A stretch of DNA of 64,000 nt from Sphingomonas sp. BK345 (lineage in GTDB: Bacteria; Pseudomonadota; Alphaproteobacteria; Sphingomonadales; Sphingomonadaceae). How positions within the stretch are numbered: position 1 is the first letter of the stretch; every line of letters begins with the position of its first letter. The stretch covers positions 124,001 to 188,000 of the forward strand of contig NZ_JACHZX010000005.1 in the NCBI RefSeq assembly GCF_014193845.1, read 5' to 3'. Shown in pieces: positions 1 to 8,587 of this stretch. Under the pieces are notes generated by a model that did not search any database, was not told the origin of the DNA, and saw only the letters and a program-made list of their open reading frames with translations. The position numbers and the translations under genes are program-made.

Positions 1-92
1 GAGGGGCGGCTCCGCAGGCGGGGCGCTCGCGGATAGCCCCCTCCACCACCGACCTGCGGTCGGCGGTCCCCCTCCCCGCGAGCGGGGAGGAG
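1..92. repeat. Dispersed repeat, CCCCTCCACCAC...CCCCTCCCCG type (family D)
   Basis: The stretch from about 37 holds the motif agccccctccaccaccg, then a GGTCCCCCTCCCCG box and a CGGGGAGG end. The same arrangement recurs at 28502-28627 and 62588-62728, where two arms face each other; here only one arm is visible because the window begins inside the element. It ends directly against the ddl coding sequence and takes the place where that gene's start codon would be expected. Confidence 0.75.
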
Positions 93-119
93 TCTAGGCG
101 TCTCCACGTCGCCGTCCTG

Positions 120-1070
120 ATGGGCGGCTGGTCGGCCGAGCGCGAGGTGTCGCTCAACTCGGGCGCCGGCGTCGCCGAGGCGCTCGAGTCGCTCGGCCAC
201 CGCGTCACCCGCGTCGACCTGACCCCTAGCGTCGCCGCCGATCTCGCCGCGGCGGCGCCCGACCTCGTCTTCAACGCGCTCCACGGCACACCCGGCGAGG
301 ACGGCAGCGTCCAGGGGCTGCTGGAGCTGATGGGGCTGCGCTATACCCACTCCGGGCTCGCCACCTCGGTGATCGCGATCGACAAGGTGCTGACCAAGCA
401 AGTGCTCGTCCCCGCCGGCGTGCCGATGCCGGGCGGCCGCATCGTCCGCTCCGCCGAGGTATTCGAGGCCGACCCGCTGCCGCGCCCCTATGTCCTCAAG
501 CCGGTTAACGAGGGCTCGTCGGTGGGTGTCGCGATCGTCACCGCGGGCGGCAATTACGGCAGCCCGATCGGGCGCGACACCGCTGGGCCATGGCAGGCGT
601 TCGACGAGCTGCTCGCCGAGCCGTACGTCCGCGGGCGCGAGCTGACCACCGCGGTGCTCGACGGCGCCGACGGCCCGCGCGCACTCGGCGTCACCGAGCT
701 GCGGCCGAAATCGGGCTGGTACGATTACGACGCCAAATACACCGACGGCATGACCGAGCATCTCTTCCCCGCGCCGGTGCCCGACGAGATAGCCGAGGCG
801 TGCCGTGACCTGGCGCTCCAGGCGCATCGCGTGCTCGGCTGCCGCGGGTGCAGCCGCTCCGACTTCCGCTGGGACGACGAGCGCGGCGTCGACGGGCTGT
901 TCCTTCTCGAGGTCAACACCCAGCCCGGCATGACCGCGCTCAGCCTCGTTCCCGAGCAGGCGCGCCACACCGGCATGAGCTACGCCGAGCTGGTGCAGGC
1001 GATCGTCGACGCCGCGCTGCGGGCTCCGGCGCCCAAGGCGGCCGCGCGCGCGAAGGACGCGGCGCGGTGA
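120..1070 (+). CDS. ddl: D-alanine--D-alanine ligase
   Basis: Joins two D-alanines with ATP in the cytoplasm to supply the dipeptide end of the peptidoglycan precursor. From the ATG at 120 the frame gives 316 residues of ATP-grasp type: the serine loop EGSSVGVAIV near residue 131 and the metal-binding LFLLEVNTQPGM near residue 260. The family's N-terminal strand (here LHVAVLMGGWSAEREV) begins about six codons upstream of 120, so the ATG at 120 probably lies inside it. The frame stays open to the window edge without any ATG, GTG or TTG, running through the repeat at 1-92. The true start is therefore unresolved. ftsQ overlaps the end by four bases (GTGA). Confidence 0.93.
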   Translation: MGGWSAEREVSLNSGAGVAEALESLGHRVTRVDLTPSVAADLAAAAPDLVFNALHGTPGEDGSVQGLLELMGLRYTHSGLATSVIAIDKVLTKQVLVPAGVPMPGGRIVRSAEVFEADPLPRPYVLKPVNEGSSVGVAIVTAGGNYGSPIGRDTAGPWQAFDELLAEPYVRGRELTTAVLDGADGPRALGVTELRPKSGWYDYDAKYTDGMTEHLFPAPVPDEIAEACRDLALQAHRVLGCRGCSRSDFRWDDERGVDGLFLLEVNTQPGMTALSLVPEQARHTGMSYAELVQAIVDAALRAPAPKAAARAKDAAR

Positions 1071-2041
1071 GCCGCACGATCAAGCGCGGCGGGCCGCCGC
1101 CGCGGCGCGCGGTCAACAATCGGCGGCGCGCGCCCAAGGCGTCGCTCGGTGACCGGCTGATCGCGCGCCTGCCGGTCAGCGAGGAGACGCTGCGCCGCGC
1201 GGTGACCTGGACGCTGCTCGGCGGCGTCGGCGCTGCGGCGCTGTCGCTCGCCACCGTGCTGGGCGTGCCGCAGGCGATCGGGGTCGGCATCGCCGAGGCG
1301 GCGGGGCGTGCCGGGCTGGAGGTCGAGCAGGTCGACATCACCGGGCTCAAGCGGATGGACCGCGAGACGGTCTACGCCATCGCTCTGGAGGACCAGCCGA
1401 GCCGCGCGATGCTGCGCGTCGATCTCGCGCGCGTGCGCGAGCGCCTGCTCGCCTATGGCTGGATCGCCGACGCATATGTCGCGCGGCGGCTGCCCGACCG
1501 GCTGGTGATCCACATCACCGAGCGCGAGCCCGCCGCGATCTGGCAGGACAATGGCCAGCTCACGCTGATCGACTCGACCGGCCGGCTGCTCGCCCCGGTC
1601 GATCCCGCGCGCATGCCCGACCTGCCGCTGGTGATCGGGCCGGGCGCGGACCGGCAGGAGGCCGGCTATCAGGCGCTGCTCGCCGCCGCGCCCGCGCTCA
1701 AGCCGCGTATCCGCGCCGCCACCTGGATCGGCAATCGCCGCTGGGACCTCACCTTCGACACCGGCGAGACGCTGGCGCTGCCGCAGGACGGCGCGGCGCA
1801 GGCGCTGATCAAGTTCGCCCAGCTCGACGGCGCGCGGTCCCTGCTCGGCAAGGGCTGGGTGCGCTTCGACCTGCGCGATCCCGCCAAGCTGGTGGCGCGC
1901 AAGCCGGGGCAGGACCTGCACCAGCGCTTGCAGGACGACGGCAGCGCCGATGCGGTGGCGGGTAATGCCACCGACGGCGGCGGCGGCAACGAGACGACGG
2001 CGACACGCGCGCGGGAAACGACGCGCGTCGGCGAGGCGTAA
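1067..2041 (+). CDS. ftsQ: Cell division protein FtsQ
   Basis: Bitopic inner-membrane divisome protein linking early cytoplasmic and late periplasmic division proteins. The GTG at 1067 overlaps the ddl stop and gives 324 residues. A basic cytoplasmic tail (residues 1-40) is followed by one membrane span (about 45-65) and a POTRA domain (VEQVDITGLKRMDRETVYAI). The FtsQ core with EREPAAIWQ and FDLRDP follows. The last 40 residues are a low-complexity Gly/Thr/Asp tail. A longer open frame begins at 848 but lies inside ddl. The neighbours ddl and ftsA confirm the call. Confidence 0.95.
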   Translation: MSRTIKRGGPPPRRAVNNRRRAPKASLGDRLIARLPVSEETLRRAVTWTLLGGVGAAALSLATVLGVPQAIGVGIAEAAGRAGLEVEQVDITGLKRMDRETVYAIALEDQPSRAMLRVDLARVRERLLAYGWIADAYVARRLPDRLVIHITEREPAAIWQDNGQLTLIDSTGRLLAPVDPARMPDLPLVIGPGADRQEAGYQALLAAAPALKPRIRAATWIGNRRWDLTFDTGETLALPQDGAAQALIKFAQLDGARSLLGKGWVRFDLRDPAKLVARKPGQDLHQRLQDDGSADAVAGNATDGGGGNETTATRARETTRVGEA

Positions 2042-2077
2042 TACAGGCGTGGATCAGGGCGCGACGAGGGGGATAGC

Positions 2078-3337
2078 ATGGCCAAGGCAGCACCGGACGG
2101 TTTGATCACCGCGCTCGACATCGGCTCGTCCAAGGTGTCGGCGATGATCGCGCAGAAGGGCGACGGCGGCGAGCTGGTGGTGCTCGGCACTGGCCAGCGC
2201 GAGAGCCGCGGCGTCAAGCGCGGCTATATCGCCGACATGGACTCGACCGAGGTGGCGGTGCGCGAGGCGGTGGAGCAGGCCGAGCGGATCGCGGGCTTCA
2301 ACATCGAGAACGTCTGGGCCGGCTTCTCCGCGGGCGGGCTGGTGAGCGACGAGGCCTTCATCGAGGCCGAGCTGGGCGGCATGCGGATCGAGCAGGCCGA
2401 CATCGACGCTTTGCTCCAGGAGGGCCGCCAGTCGATCGACCCGGCCGGGCGCATGGTGCTCCACGCCCAGCCCGCGCTGTACACGCTCGACGGGTTGACG
2501 GGGGTCAAGAAGCCGCTCGGGCTCCACGCCGACCGGCTCGGCGTGCATATCCACGTCATCGCCGCGGACGGCTCGCCGGTGCGCAACCTCGACCTGTGCG
2601 TGCGTTCGGCGCACCTCGAGGTGAAGTCGATCATCGCCGCGCCGGTCGCGACCGGTCTGGCCTGCCTCAGCGCCGAGGAGCGCGACCTCGGCGTCGCGCT
2701 GGTCGAGATCGGCGCGGGGATCACCAACGTCTCGCTGTTCGCGGGTTCGATGCTGGTCGGGCTCAAGTCGATCCCCTACGGCAGCGCGGACATCACCGAC
2801 GACATCGCCTCGGCGTTCGGCACGACGCGGCTCCAGGCCGAACGGATCAAATGTTTTCACGGCTCCGCCAACGCCTCGCCGCGCGACAATCATGAGATGG
2901 TGACGATCCGAGAGCGCACCGACGACGAGGGCTCGGAGGCGCTGCAGATCACCAAGGCGGCGCTGATCGCGGTGATCCGGCAGCGGCTCGAGCATCTCAC
3001 CAGCGAGATCCAGGCGGCGCTCAAGGAGCTGAAGTTCGAAGGGCCGGTCGGCCGCCAGGTCGTACTGACCGGCGGCGGGGCGGAACTGAAGGGTATCGCC
3101 GACTATGCCCAGCAGGCGCTCGGCCGCTCGGTCCGCGTCGGCCGGCCGAAGGGGCTTACCGGGCTGCCCGAGGCGCATTCGGGGCCGGGTTTCGCCACGC
3201 TGGCGGGCCTGGCCTTCTTCGCGGCGAGCGATCCGATCGACCTGCGCGGGCTCGTGCCGTCGCAGCAGATGGTCCACCGCCAGCGCGGCCTGCGCGGATT
3301 CTGGAAGCTCGTGCAGGCGGCCAAGGCAAATTATTGA
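2078..3337 (+). CDS. ftsA: Cell division protein FtsA
   Basis: Actin-like ATPase that tethers FtsZ filaments to the inner membrane. The 419 residues begin with the phosphate-1 motif TALDIGSSKVSAMIA and carry the 1C SHS2-type domain (VWAGFSAGG onwards). They also hold the phosphate-2 strand VALVEIGAGITNVSLF and the adenosine motif VVLTGGGAELKGI. The C-terminus GFWKLVQAAKANY is the expected amphipathic membrane-targeting helix. It starts 36 bases after ftsQ with GGGGGAT upstream of the ATG. Confidence 0.97.
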   Translation: MAKAAPDGLITALDIGSSKVSAMIAQKGDGGELVVLGTGQRESRGVKRGYIADMDSTEVAVREAVEQAERIAGFNIENVWAGFSAGGLVSDEAFIEAELGGMRIEQADIDALLQEGRQSIDPAGRMVLHAQPALYTLDGLTGVKKPLGLHADRLGVHIHVIAADGSPVRNLDLCVRSAHLEVKSIIAAPVATGLACLSAEERDLGVALVEIGAGITNVSLFAGSMLVGLKSIPYGSADITDDIASAFGTTRLQAERIKCFHGSANASPRDNHEMVTIRERTDDEGSEALQITKAALIAVIRQRLEHLTSEIQAALKELKFEGPVGRQVVLTGGGAELKGIADYAQQALGRSVRVGRPKGLTGLPEAHSGPGFATLAGLAFFAASDPIDLRGLVPSQQMVHRQRGLRGFWKLVQAAKANY

Positions 3338-3454
3338 CGCGGCTACAGGGCGTTTCGCGGTGTTTCCTCTTTCGCCCGGCGCCTCGTTGTTGCACATCGG
3401 TCAAAATTAACCGCGCGAGTGACGGCGGCGCGGAGCGGACGGAGTAAGCACGCG

Positions 3455-4966
3455 ATGAGCATCGAATTCATCACCCCGGATCTCGACGATCTCACCCCGC
3501 GCATCACCGTCGTGGGGGTCGGCGGCGCCGGCGGCAATGCCATCGCCAACATGATGCGCGCCGACGTGCAGGGCGTGCAGTTCCTCGTCGCGAACACCGA
3601 TGCGCAGGCGCTGAAACAGTCCGAGGCGGAGCAGAAGATCCAGCTCGGCGCCAAGATCACGCAGGGGCTCGGCGCGGGCAGCCGCCCCGAGATCGGCCGC
3701 GCCGCCGCGGAAGAGACGATCGACGAGCTGTCGCGGCTGCTCGAGGGCAGCCACATGTGCTTCATCGCCGCGGGCATGGGCGGCGGCACCGGCACCGGGG
3801 CCGCCCCGGTGATCGCCAAGGCCGCGCGCGACATGGGCATCCTGACCGTCGGCGTCGTCACCAAGCCGTTCAGCTTCGAGGGCAACCGCCGCGCCAAGTC
3901 GGCCGACGCTGGCATCGAGGAACTGCAGAAGTTCGTCGACACGCTGATCGTCATCCCGAATCAGAACTTGTTCCTGGTCGCCAACGCCAACACCACGTTC
4001 AAACAGGCCTTCGAGATGGCCGACGAGGTGCTCCAGCAGGGCGTGCGCGGTATCACCGACCTGATGGTCATGCCCGGCCTCATCAACCTCGACTTCGCCG
4101 ACGTCCGCTCGGTGATGCAGGAGATGGGCAAGGCGATGATGGGCACCGGCGAGGCCGAGGGTGACGATCGCGCGCTGATCGCGGCGCAGAAGGCGATCGC
4201 CAACCCGCTGCTCGACGGCGTGTCGATGCAGGGCGCCAAGGGCGTGATCGTCTCGATCACCGGCGGCGACGACATGCGCCTGCTCGAGGTCGACGAGGCC
4301 GCCAACCACATCCGCGAGCTGGTCGATCCCGACGCCAACATCATCTGGGGTTCGGCGTTCAACCCCGAGCTCGAGGGCAAGATCCGCGTCTCGGTGGTCG
4401 CGACCGGCATCGAGAGCAGCGCCACCACCGCGGCGCCGGCGAGCACGACCGCGGCCGAGCCGACGCGCACCTTCAGCTTCTCGGCACCGCGCCGCCCCGA
4501 CGCCGCGCCGAGCGCCGCCGTAGCGACGCCCGCGCCGCAGGCCGCCACCCCGACGCCCGCGCCGGTCCCGAGCGCCTATCAGCCGACCCCCGAGGTGCCG
4601 CCGCAGCAGCCCAGCGGTGCCGCCGCCGGTGCGATGGCGCACGGCGTGCCGCCGACCACCTCGGGCCCGGTGGTGGAGCCGGCGCCGGCGCCGGCGCCCA
4701 CCCCCCCGGCCGACGACGAGTTGCTGCTCGGTGCCGACTCGATGATGCCCGCCCCGACGCCGCAGGCGCCCGCCGGCGACGCCGCGCGCCGCCGCTTCCT
4801 CGCACCCGGCGGGGAGGGCGAGGAGGCGCCGCCGCAGCCGCGCGTCAAGCTCGGCGGTACGCTGTTCGAGCGGATGCAGAACGCGACTCGCAATGCCGGC
4901 GGCCGCAGCGAGGAGGGCGAGGGCAGCGACCTGCCGCGCTTCCTGCACCGCCAGAACAACCAGTGA
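3455..4966 (+). CDS. ftsZ: Cell division protein FtsZ
   Basis: Tubulin-like GTPase that polymerises into the Z ring. The ATG at 3455 follows GGAG at 3441-3444; a GTG at 3419 would add 12 unlikely residues. Of 503 residues, 1-320 are the GTPase domain with GVGGAGGNA, the tubulin signature GGGTGTG near residue 108, and the T7-loop region [14 protein letters not shown]. Residues 320-490 are a long Ala/Pro-rich disordered linker. The end [11 protein letters not shown] is the conserved peptide that binds FtsA. The 117 bases upstream contain an AT-richer TTGTTG...AAAATTAA stretch that could be a promoter, but this is unproved. Confidence 0.97.
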   Translation: MSIEFITPDLDDLTPRITVVGVGGAGGNAIANMMRADVQGVQFLVANTDAQALKQSEAEQKIQLGAKITQGLGAGSRPEIGRAAAEETIDELSRLLEGSHMCFIAAGMGGGTGTGAAPVIAKAARDMGILTVGVVTKPFSFEGNRRAKSADAGIEELQKFVDTLIVIPNQNLFLVANANTTFKQAFEMADEVLQQGVRGITDLMVMPGLINLDFADVRSVMQEMGKAMMGTGEAEGDDRALIAAQKAIANPLLDGVSMQGAKGVIVSITGGDDMRLLEVDEAANHIRELVDPDANIIWGSAFNPELEGKIRVSVVATGIESSATTAAPASTTAAEPTRTFSFSAPRRPDAAPSAAVATPAPQAATPTPAPVPSAYQPTPEVPPQQPSGAAAGAMAHGVPPTTSGPVVEPAPAPAPTPPADDELLLGADSMMPAPTPQAPAGDAARRRFLAPGGEGEEAPPQPRVKLGGTLFERMQNATRNAGGRSEEGEGSDLPRFLHRQNNQ

Positions 4967-5033
4967 GCTGACGCGGGGCCGGGGTGGCCCCGGCCTGACC
5001 CGCGTCGCTCGGGAGGACAGTTTCCACCCCATC

Positions 5034-5129
5034 CGTCATCCCCGCGGAGGCGGGGATCCAGATACGCTGACGTGGCGACGTCTGTCGTGAGCTCAGCGTG
5101 TATGGATCCCCGCCTTCGCGGGGATGACG
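5034..5129. repeat. Paired inverted repeat, CGTCATCCCCGCG type (family A)
   Basis: Two arms face each other: one at 5034-5060 and its near reverse complement at 5103-5129, about 42 bases apart. Each arm also contains a short hairpin of its own (CCCCGC...GCGGGG). It is the main content of the 320-base gap between ftsZ and dapB; nothing else in that gap is recognisable. Further copies are at 17621-17717 and 55391-55489. Confidence 0.85.
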
Positions 5130-5286
5130 CTCAATTGGCTTAAGGGACGGGTCGCGATTGCGTGTCCCCTGGTCCGCGCCGCGCCGCGTGCCGCGCGTCC
5201 CACCCCGGTCACGGCGCGACTGTCTTTCCCGCGCGCGTCGTGCCAAGGCTCGTCCTTCCGACCCGCCCCCGAACGAGTGACGCGAC

Positions 5287-6015
5287 ATGACCGCCATCGG
5301 CATCTACGGCAGCAACGGTCGCATGGGGCGCGCGATCGCGACGATCGCCGAGGGTGAGGGGTGCACCATCGCGGGCGGTGTCGACGCCGGCGGCGACCCG
5401 CTGCCGCTCGCCCAGGCCGCCGACGTGCTGGTCGATTTCTCCACGCCCGCCGCGCTCGAGCCGCATCTCGCCGCCGCGGTCGCGGCGCGTACCCCGATCG
5501 TGATCGGCACCACCGGGCTGAGCACGACACACCACGCGCTGATTGAGCAGGCCGCCGCGATCATTCCCGTGCTCCAGACCGGCAACACCTCGCTGGGCGT
5601 GACGCTACTGCAGACGCTGGTGCGCGAGGCGGCGGCGCGGCTCGGCGCCGAGTGGGATATCGAAATCGTCGAGATGCACCACCGCCACAAGGTCGACGCG
5701 CCCTCGGGCACCGCGCTGCTGCTCGGCGAGGCCGCGGCGGCGGGGCGCTCGACACGGCTCGCCGAGGTGCGGGTCGACAGCCGCGCCGGGCTGGTCGGCG
5801 CGCGCACCGAGGGCACGATCGGGTTCGCCTCGCTGCGCGGCGGCTCGGTGGTGGGCGATCACTCGGTCGTGTTCGCGGGCGAGGGCGAGCGGGTCGAGCT
5901 GGGCCATCGCGGCGAGGACCGCAGCATCTTCGCGCGCGGCGCGGTCAAGGCGGCGCTGTGGCTCGCGGGCCGCGCGCCGGGGCGCTACGCGATGGCGGAG
6001 GTGCTCGGGCTGTGA
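5287..6015 (+). CDS. dapB: 4-hydroxy-tetrahydrodipicolinate reductase
   Basis: Reduces the heterocyclic product of DapA with NAD(P)H on the way to diaminopimelate and lysine, so it feeds the same wall precursor as ddl. The 242 residues carry the Rossmann motif IGIYGSNGRMGRAI at the start, the FSTPAA loop and the catalytic/substrate signature EMHHRHKVDAPSGTA near residue 130. They end in a short [11 protein letters not shown], typical of the family. The stop overlaps the GTG of nth by four bases, so the two are probably co-transcribed. Confidence 0.96.
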   Translation: MTAIGIYGSNGRMGRAIATIAEGEGCTIAGGVDAGGDPLPLAQAADVLVDFSTPAALEPHLAAAVAARTPIVIGTTGLSTTHHALIEQAAAIIPVLQTGNTSLGVTLLQTLVREAAARLGAEWDIEIVEMHHRHKVDAPSGTALLLGEAAAAGRSTRLAEVRVDSRAGLVGARTEGTIGFASLRGGSVVGDHSVVFAGEGERVELGHRGEDRSIFARGAVKAALWLAGRAPGRYAMAEVLGL

Positions 6016-6677
6016 CCCGGCGTGAGGTCGCCGAATTCTACCGGCGGCTGGCGGAGGCCAACCCGCATCCCGAGACCGAGCTCGAGTCGGTCAACGTCTA
6101 CACGCTGCTGGTGGCGGTGGTGCTGTCGGCGCAGGCGACCGACGCCGGGGTCAATCGCGCCACCCGCGCTCTGTTCGCCGAGGTCGACACGCCTGCCGAG
6201 ATGGTCGCGCTCGGGGAGGAGAAGCTCAAGCAGCACATCCGTACGATCGGGCTGTTCAACACCAAGGCCAAGAACGTCATCGCGCTGAGCCAGGCGCTGC
6301 TCGACCGGCACGGTGGCGAGGTCCCGCGCGATCGCGCCGCGCTCGAGGCGCTGCCTGGCGTGGGGCGCAAGACCGCCAATGTCGTGCTCAACGTCGCGTT
6401 CGGCGACGAGACCTTCGCGGTGGACACGCATATCTTCCGCGTCGGCAACCGCACCGGGCTGGCGCGCGGCAAGACCGTGCTCGCGGTGGAGAAGAAGCTC
6501 GACGCCGTGACTCCGGCGCCGTTCCGCGTCCACGCGCACCACTGGCTGATCCTGCACGGCCGCTATGTCTGCAAGGCACGCCGGCCCGAGTGCTGGCGCT
6601 GCATCGAGCACGACCTCTGCGCGTTCAAGCCCAAGACGCCGCCGCCGCCCGAGCGGGCCGCGGCGCGCGCCGGCTGA
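6012..6677 (+). CDS. nth: Endonuclease III
   Basis: DNA glycosylase/AP lyase that removes oxidised pyrimidines. Starting at the GTG at 6012 that overlaps dapB (GTGA), the product is 221 residues. The helix-hairpin-helix [14 protein letters not shown] places the catalytic lysine at residue 120, and VDTHIFR places the catalytic aspartate at 138, the same numbers as in the E. coli enzyme. The 4Fe-4S cluster cysteines follow the pattern C-x6-C-x2-C-x5-C near residues 187-203. A longer open frame inside dapB is rejected. Confidence 0.96.
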   Translation: MTRREVAEFYRRLAEANPHPETELESVNVYTLLVAVVLSAQATDAGVNRATRALFAEVDTPAEMVALGEEKLKQHIRTIGLFNTKAKNVIALSQALLDRHGGEVPRDRAALEALPGVGRKTANVVLNVAFGDETFAVDTHIFRVGNRTGLARGKTVLAVEKKLDAVTPAPFRVHAHHWLILHGRYVCKARRPECWRCIEHDLCAFKPKTPPPPERAAARAG

Positions 6678-6687
6678 GGAGGCGACG

Positions 6688-7074
6688 ATGCGCGGCTGGG
6701 TGGCGATGAGCTTGGTGCTCGTGTCGGGCGCGGCGCTGGCGCGCGACCGCGGTCCGACGGTACCGGAGGCGGTCCCCGCGGGCGAGGCGCGCACCTGCGT
6801 GCCGATCGCCGCGCTGCGCGAGAGCCTGGTGCGCAGCGATCGCGTGATCGACTTCCACACCGCCGGCGACCGTTACTACCGCGTGATCCTGCCCCAAGCC
6901 TGCCCGGGGCTCGGCTTCGAGCGGCGCTTCGGCTACGCCACCTCGATCGGGCAATTGTGCGCGCAGGACATCATTACCGTCCTGTACGCGACCGGCGGGA
7001 TGCGCGGCGCGAGCTGCGGGCTGGCGCCGTTCCAGCCGGTGACGATCGCGCGCCGGACTGCGAAAAGCGGGTAG
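6688..7074 (+). CDS. Small secreted protein, DUF6491-like
   Basis: The ATG at 6688 follows GAGGAGG at a good distance and gives 128 residues. A signal peptide ([18 protein letters not shown]) is followed by a compact domain. Conserved-looking features are [28 protein letters not shown] and LCAQD, plus a late Cys-Gly-Leu-Ala-Pro-Phe. This pattern of spaced cysteines resembles the DUF6491 family of periplasmic proteins common in sphingomonads; that assignment is from memory of the pattern. Function is unknown. It is 10 bases after nth and may be co-transcribed. Confidence 0.75.
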   Translation: MRGWVAMSLVLVSGAALARDRGPTVPEAVPAGEARTCVPIAALRESLVRSDRVIDFHTAGDRYYRVILPQACPGLGFERRFGYATSIGQLCAQDIITVLYATGGMRGASCGLAPFQPVTIARRTAKSG

Positions 7075-7110
7075 CGCGGCGCCGCGCACCCTGCTAGTCG
7101 CACCCGACCG

Positions 7111-7187
<77 letters not shown>

Positions 7188-7200
7188 GCTCTTCTCCTCG

Positions 7201-7848
7201 TCACCCGTAGCGCTCGGCCTTCCACGGATCGCCGCGCAGGTGATAGCCGTTGACCTCCCAGAAGCCCGGCCTGTCGCGCGCGATCAGTTCGATCCGGCGG
7301 ATCCATTTGGCGCTCTTCCAGAAGTACAGGTGCGGGATGATCAGCCGCGCCGGGCCGCCGTGCTCGCGCGTCAGCGGCTTTCCCTGCCAGGCGTGCGCCA
7401 CCAACGCATCGGCCGCGGCGAAGTCGGCGAGCAGCACGTTGGTGGTGTAGCCGTCATAGCCGTGCAGCATCACCGCCTGCGCCTCGGCGCGCGGCCGCAC
7501 CAGATCGAGCAGGTCGCGCGTGCTCACGCCCGTCCAATCATTGTCGTAGCGTGACCAGGTGGTGACACAGTGGATGTCCGAGCGCGAACGGGTCTCCGGC
7601 AGCGCGGTGAAGCCCGCCCAGTCGAGCGTGACCGGCCGCTCGACCAGCCCGTCGAGTTCGAGCCGCCAGCGCGCGGGCGCGACGTCCGGCGTCTGGCCGA
7701 GGTCGAGCACCGGCCAGTTGGTGACGAGATGCTGGCCGGGCGGCAGCCGCTCGCGGTCCGCTGGCGGCGCAGTGTCGGCGAACTTGTGCTCCTCGGCCCA
7801 GCGCCGCTTCGAGCGGGTGAGCTTGCTGTCGGGGGGTAGGTTATCCAT
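7201..7848 (-). CDS. Sulfite oxidase-like molybdopterin oxidoreductase
   Basis: A 215-residue soluble protein of the sulfite oxidase/YedY fold (COG2041). Seen: DLGQTPDVAPARWRLELDGL, the cysteine that would bind molybdenum in SDIHCVTTWSRYD, and the late motif FWKSAKWIRRIEL typical of the fold. It has no Tat or Sec signal, unlike MsrP, so it is probably cytoplasmic. The substrate cannot be told from sequence. It runs convergently towards the tRNA gene and divergently from the glycosylase gene at 7943. Confidence 0.85.
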   Translation of the reverse strand: MDNLPPDSKLTRSKRRWAEEHKFADTAPPADRERLPPGQHLVTNWPVLDLGQTPDVAPARWRLELDGLVERPVTLDWAGFTALPETRSRSDIHCVTTWSRYDNDWTGVSTRDLLDLVRPRAEAQAVMLHGYDGYTTNVLLADFAAADALVAHAWQGKPLTREHGGPARLIIPHLYFWKSAKWIRRIELIARDRPGFWEVNGYHLRGDPWKAERYG

Positions 7849-7942
7849 CGCGCGCGTCTCCGCCGCGCAAGATGGCGCACCCTGTGGCCGCGGCCAAGCC
7901 CCTCTCCCTTGCGCGGCGGTCCACGCGGCTTACCTCGCCGCG

Positions 7943-8515
7943 GTGGAGACGTTCGACCAGCTCGTGGCGCGGGTGCGCGCCTGCACCGCTTGCGCCGCGG
8001 AGCTGCCGCTCGGTGCGCGACCGGTGATCCAGGTCTCGCCGAGCGCGCGGCTGCTGATCGCGAGCCAGGCGCCGGGCAGCAAGGTCCACGCCAGCGGCCG
8101 TCCGTTCGACGATGCCTCGGGCGACCGGCTGCGCGACTGGATGGGGATCGACGCCGCCACCTTCTACGACGCGGCGCGGGTGGCGACGCTGCCGATGGCC
8201 TTCTGCTATCCCGGCCGCGCCGCCGGGGGCGACCGCGCGCCGCCGCGCGCCTGCGCGGCGCGGTGGCGCCAGCCGCTGCTCGCCGCGATGCCCGAGGTGC
8301 GGCTGACGCTGCTGGTCGGCAGCTACGCGCAGGCGCACGTGCTCGGTCCGGGGGCGCTGACGCCGCGTGTGGCGGACTATCGCGCCTATGGGCCGGCGCT
8401 GTTCCCGTTGCCGCATCCGTCGTGGCGCTCGCAGCTGTGGATGCGGCGCAACCCGTGGTTCGAGGCCGAGGTGCTGCCGGCGCTTCGCGCCGCGGTCGCG
8501 GCGGCGCTGGGATAG
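7943..8515 (+). CDS. Uracil-DNA glycosylase superfamily protein
   Basis: The product from the GTG at 7943 is 190 residues. It has the superfamily layout: a ligand-binding loop ASQAPGSKVHASGRPFDD, a region with one Cys pair (ACTACAAE) near the start, and a late HPSWRSQLW that matches the catalytic H-P-S motif. The Cys pair would be half of the cluster ligands found in families 4 and 5, but a complete 4-Cys set is not evident, so a COG1573-type outlier is more likely. Role inferred: removal of deaminated bases. The start is uncertain because the frame stays open upstream. Confidence 0.75.
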   Translation: METFDQLVARVRACTACAAELPLGARPVIQVSPSARLLIASQAPGSKVHASGRPFDDASGDRLRDWMGIDAATFYDAARVATLPMAFCYPGRAAGGDRAPPRACAARWRQPLLAAMPEVRLTLLVGSYAQAHVLGPGALTPRVADYRAYGPALFPLPHPSWRSQLWMRRNPWFEAEVLPALRAAVAAALG

Positions 8516-8587
8516 CGCTGGTAGCGGAACCTTCCCCCGGTCCCGAGCGGTTGCGGCGTTCCTTGAATGAATGCAGCGGAGACAGGC

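Noticed and set aside
2054..3397. Long minus-strand open frame covering ftsA (447 codons); similar frames lie opposite ftsZ, the 5-oxoprolinase and the PaoC-like gene
   Set aside because: Arg/Asp/His-rich mirror of a sure gene in GC-rich DNA; no family motifs, no ribosome binding site.
3400..3430. TTAA at about 3408 as a CtrA site upstream of ftsZ
   Set aside because: The second TTAA of TTAA-N7-TTAA is missing.
3419..3454. GTG at 3419 as the ftsZ start
   Set aside because: The ATG at 3455 has a well-placed GGAG and gives the family N-terminus.
5034..5129. Family A pair after ftsZ as an ordinary terminator
   Set aside because: The same pair occurs in unrelated gaps and there is no T run, so a dispersed repeat is the better call.
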